Assembly: GCF_954871325.1 (NCBI RefSeq)
Contig: NC_088779.1
Location: forward strand, 26,584,869-26,648,868
Direction of reading: 5' to 3'
Source of the DNA: Gordionus sp. m RMFG-2023
Lineage: Eukaryota > Nematomorpha > Gordioida > Chordodea > Parachordodidae
Length of the DNA: 64,000 nucleotides
Made by a program: the position numbers and the translations under genes. Positions 60,600 through 64,000 of this stretch are shown piece by piece. Each line of letters starts with the position of its first letter. Within the stretch, counting starts at the first letter, position 1. The notes under the pieces were generated by a model. The model saw only the letters and a program-made list of their open reading frames with translations, made no database searches and was not told the origin of the DNA.

Positions 60600-61110
60600 A
60601 ATATCATTATAAATGTGATTTTAGGAGTACCTATCTGCAGGGTGCAGAGGCGCTTAAAATTTTATGGCCATTCTTTACACTCTGCAATAATTTTATTATT
60701 GGCATAGGTACACGTTGCTGATTTAATATCCACAGGAGCTCTAAACGAAAAATGACACCGAACTAATATTCTTAAACCTCGATTTGAGCTCATTTTTAAG
60801 AACGGCTAAGTCAATATTCTAGCCAAAAAAATAATGCCTGACTATCTAGTTTTCGCTAACAGTTGTTCAAACCTTTGTTCCACCTATGAGCAAAATCCTT
60901 AGGCTTGCGTAATATTTTTCTGGATTAAACATAGCCATTTTTAAAAATCGGATCAAAGCGAGTAGCTTAACAACACTAAACCGAACTGAAAGTACAAATA
61001 TCCGTAGAGTAACATTTATAATTTTATTTTTATCACTCCTTCAATCATTTGAGAAGTTAAGCAGGGGTAAACATTAGAATAAATTCAAATATTTAAACGG
61101 ATCCTGATGA
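60600..61110 (-). pseudogene. GPCR copy 4: fragment of receptor exon 1, interrupted by a MITE
   Basis: On the minus strand the TM2 region reads CHFSFRAPVDIKSA at about 60763-60710, matching CYFSLRACGDIMSA of copies 1 and 2. The loop before it is traceable to about 61110. A family A MITE sits just upstream of this block. TM3 onward cannot be read. On the minus strand it is followed by the spacer block at 59.96-59.34 kb, the same order as copy 3 and 46.88-47.22 kb, so copies 3 and 4 are inverted partners. It is strongly decayed. Confidence 0.55.
60764..60978. mobile_element. hAT-like MITE, family A (215 bp) inside GPCR copy 4
   Basis: The right end CTTAACAACACTA is intact and the left end eroded. 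Flanks CACCGAAC (60756-60763) and AACCGAAC (60979-60986) form an 8-bp duplication with one change. Confidence 0.75.
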
Positions 61111-61499
61111 TCTGGAATCAATTAGAGAAAGATCTGTCACATAGGGTTTTGAAACAAATTGAAGTAGTTAATAGTATAACTATTTTGATATGGTAACGTA
61201 TAAATTAACTAATTGTGAATTCCATATATAAAATTCTCATTGCTGCCATATTCTTCCTAAATAAAATTGAACACAATAAATGTAATCCTGTGCTTAAATA
61301 TGTGAGTACTTTTTAGATAAAATTATCTATCAATGATAGATTCTTAAAGAATAAAAACGAGCTATTAATATTTGGAAAATATTCAAAAGATTTATCCACC
61401 CGATCCCAAATTACTGTTGAAAAAGTATAAACGATTTTAACGAAATCAGAAAATTTATATTTTAGATAATTAATCTACATTTTATTTCTATATTCAATA

Positions 61500-61670
61500 A
61501 AGAGAAGGGGTATGATTGCGTGTAGAACAATCCTTATTTTTAGTTATAAAATTTTAAATCAAAGTTTTATTTATGATAATCTTTAAGCTGAATTTTAAGT
61601 TGCTTTTAGGCCAAATGGCAGGTTTTGATTGGCCATATACCCTTTATTAACTTAGATTGTATCTTACTTT
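61500..61670. repeat. Copy of the GPCR 3' flank
   Basis: Same orientation and order as 51.46-51.72 kb: words AAGTTTTATTTATGATAATC, a TTTTAAGTTGC block, then GGCCATATACCCT(T/G). It lies upstream of GPCR copy 4 and so fits a head-to-tail tandem of GPCR units on the minus strand. Confidence 0.55.
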
Positions 61671-61779
61671 CGAATTTGTTATAAATATGAAATATTACAG
61701 TATATATAATATTTATATACAGGAGTTTAATTATTTATTTCTTGACATGATATTAAAATGAATTTAAATAATATTCAAA

Positions 61780-62480
61780 TCTCAGTTCAAATCTACTATC
61801 AAGCATGCAATCCCTAGATTCTCTCTCTTCTTGTCACTGCTAAATATCTCTGGACACGAGTTCCTCGAGGTATCATTTCTGTTAATCTTAATTAAAACTC
61901 ATCAAAAATGAACTCACTCAAGCCATTGAAATCCGTCTCAATTACTGAATTACCCAACATTATCTTTTCTCTTGATGTAATATTCCTGTTGACTCAAATG
62001 GACGACATAGCCTGCACTGCCGTTTATGGAAAAGTATTCCTAGATATAATCATTGTAATCATTATTAAATATGCCCCTAAATCTGGGCAGATTTTGTCGA
62101 TCTTAGAACCTAGTGGTCTTTTTAGATCCTATGGAAACAGTCCAGATGGCATATACCATTTCTTGGAAGAGGTCAATTTCTAGTTTGGGACTATTCCTGT
62201 ATAGATCCCCTAGTCCCTACAAATCTTAACGCAAATATCTTGGACATCTAGGAGCTATCCAAAATTAATAAATATTTGAAAATATCCCATGTAGACATTT
62301 TTATACCTATAATCTCCTCTACATTGGCCACATTTAGCAGCCGTGCTGTAACCATCTTCAAGGACTCGGTTCTCTTATTAAAATTACTGATGAACTCAGT
62401 GAAGGTTTTTACCTTAGGCAAAGACTCTCCATTGCCATTCATTAATCAGTTTCGTTGGAAACCTCCCCTAAAGAGCTAAC
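61780..62480 (+). mobile_element. LINE copy C: C-terminal part of the reverse transcriptase ORF, decayed
   Basis: Blocks match copy A in order. Bases at about 61.79-61.87 kb correspond to copy A at 41.34-41.26 kb. Then comes a block with DVIFLLTQMDDIACTAVY (about 61.97-62.03 kb), against GVIFLLTSRDDIASTAVH in copy A. Then VDIFIPIISSTLATFSSRAV (about 62.29-62.35 kb) and LGKDSPLPFIN (about 62.42 kb). The frame is broken several times and the polymerase motifs are missing, so it is a truncated dead copy. Confidence 0.65.
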
Positions 62481-64000
62481 TTAACTTTTTTTAAAACCTT
62501 CTTTACATATTTTAATTTTAAAAATAAAATATTAAAATCATTCTATAAAAACAAAAGTCTGACTATATAATTCATTGGGTTATGATAGCTCTGATTTGGC
62601 CGACTATATTTTTTCAAAAATCTAAAATTCCACCTGATATATTTTTAGGGGAAGGGATAACGATTTGGTATAAAAATAAAATTAGTTAATTTAGAGGATA
62701 AGCAGTTTCAATTTTAAAAATTATCAAATTAAATATATATTTTTTAAAAAAAACAAATAAGAATACATTAAAAATTATATAGAAAAATAAATATTTTATA
62801 TAGAAAAGTATTAAAAAGAACTTTAAAAAAATATTTAAAAAGGTACATATCACCCTAGAGAAGAGTGAATGCTTAAAAAATTGGCCTGGCAGATTTCGAG
62901 GGAAATCTGATGACGAATATAAAATCTTTCGTAGGGTCCCAGAAATATCAACCGGATTTAAATTAAGAGAAAGGTATGAAGTCTGAAATTAGAGAGTAGC
63001 CATAAATAACTAGAATTAAACCATCTAGCAGCAGGATTAAAAATTAGATGTTGGTTGATTATATAATTTTATTTTCCGTTAAATAATGTAAAATGAAAAA
63101 GAAAATTTTAAATTATTTGAAAAATTCTATATCCCTGCTTCTAATGTATTGATGATGTGAGGTGTAAAGTGAACAAAGTGTTTAAAGACTTTCTTACAAT
63201 GAGAGCTATTTTTATCTAATCGTTCAGTTTTAAAAAATTTAGCAAAATCAAGAACAATCATTTCTCATTTTTTAGTAAGTAATGCAGAGGCTTTATCAAA
63301 AATAAATTCGTTTTGTCCTAATTATAATTGATCGATATCATTTATAATCTCCTCAACTTAGTAATTTTGGTATTAGGGAGGAACCCTTTTAAATACAATT
63401 TTACAAATAGCCCAACACAATTGATTACTGCACACAATATTAATACATCTATATTAACACCATTTTAAGATATCATTTATTGGAGTTATAAGTAGGATTT
63501 TTTTGTTTTCAATTCAAAATTAACAATTCCCCAAATAGTAGAAAGAAATTGAAATTAATTATCAAATGACCAAAAATTTAAAATAGCCACCAAATAATTT
63601 TTAAACTGTCTATTTAATTTAAATACTACTCAAGTAAATAAAATCTAGAAAATAAATTATTAAATGGCCTAAAGTTTATACCTAGGAGATAACTTTATAT
63701 GCTCATTGAATTTAAATACTGCCCATTTCTTAAAAAACTGCTCCAATGATTTGAAGTCTTTAAGAAGATCTGATTTTTAAAAAAAAAATTAAAATATATA
63801 AAAAAATTGTAACTTTACAAAAATAAATCTCGGAAAAGGCCTTTAAAATGTCGTGAACTAAATTACTTCATTTTAATATAAAATTAAACTCTAATATCAT
63901 CTATAACTTTTAACTAGATAAACCAAAGATTAACTGATTAAGATATTTTATTTATTTAACAGGAAACAGTTTAACAGAAAAAGTAACAACTTTTACCATT
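62481..64000. repeat. Repeat block 3' of LINE copy C, inverted match to 40.6-39.0 kb
   Basis: Follows LINE copy C as 40.63-39.0 kb follows copy A. The last 300 bases also match 49.7-49.98 kb in the same orientation. The block runs off the window, and by analogy with copy A another GPCR-linked flank could follow outside. Confidence 0.65.

Noticed and set aside
1-64000. A multi-gene defence or biosynthetic system
   Set aside because: The few intact genes (TMEM200-like, cofilin, GPCR) are unrelated single animal genes on different strands, with long non-coding gaps between them.

Overview
The window looks like one piece of a gene-poor, very AT-rich invertebrate animal genome. Animal-type protein families (a TMEM200-like membrane protein, an ADF/cofilin, class A GPCRs), GT-AG introns, an AATAAA poly(A) signal and dense DNA-transposon and LINE debris support a metazoan. 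Nothing points to a bacterium, organelle or virus. The phylum cannot be told from the sequence alone.

Layout. 1-372: 3' end of a coiled-coil gene of unknown function. 1175-5582: a complete-looking 4.4 kb foldback element with hAT-like ends and an 8-bp target duplication; its two arms carry inverted arrays of a 119-bp repeat. 5.6-26 kb: mostly AT-rich intergenic DNA with palindromic MITEs, hairpin repeats, a tRNA-like fragment and one likely gene remnant (a signal-peptide exon with a canonical splice donor, minus strand, 19.2 kb). 26351-27475: an intact TMEM200-like gene (minus). 29.6-30.6 kb: a decayed LINE fragment. 31654-32328: an intact ADF/cofilin gene with an N-terminal extension and a G-quadruplex-type motif just downstream of it.

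34.2-64 kb is a mosaic of tandem and inverted duplications built round a divergent rhodopsin-like GPCR gene. Copy 2 (55708-54363, minus) appears intact with one phase-1 intron. Copy 1 (34598-35962, plus) shares the intron but carries a 4-nt frame-breaking deletion relative to copy 2. Copy 3 (about 45.5-46.6 kb, plus) and copy 4 (about 60.6-61.1 kb, minus) are pseudogenes. Their flanks are also shared in inverted orientation: 36.0-39.1 with 49.9-51.6 kb, and 46.9-48.1 with 56.1-57.0 plus 59.3-60.0 kb. Fragments of one non-LTR reverse transcriptase family lie beside these blocks, and later MITE insertions make the copies unequal.

Mobile DNA dominates. At least three non-autonomous hAT-like families (8-bp duplications seen directly), one TA-flanked Tc1/mariner-like MITE, a second palindromic family ending in ATGTTAGCGTCA, and one LINE family are present. 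No transposase gene was recognised, so the DNA elements must depend on enzymes coded elsewhere. No CRISPR array, operon or defence system was found. The most unusual structures are the 4.4 kb foldback element and the palindromic GPCR duplication block.
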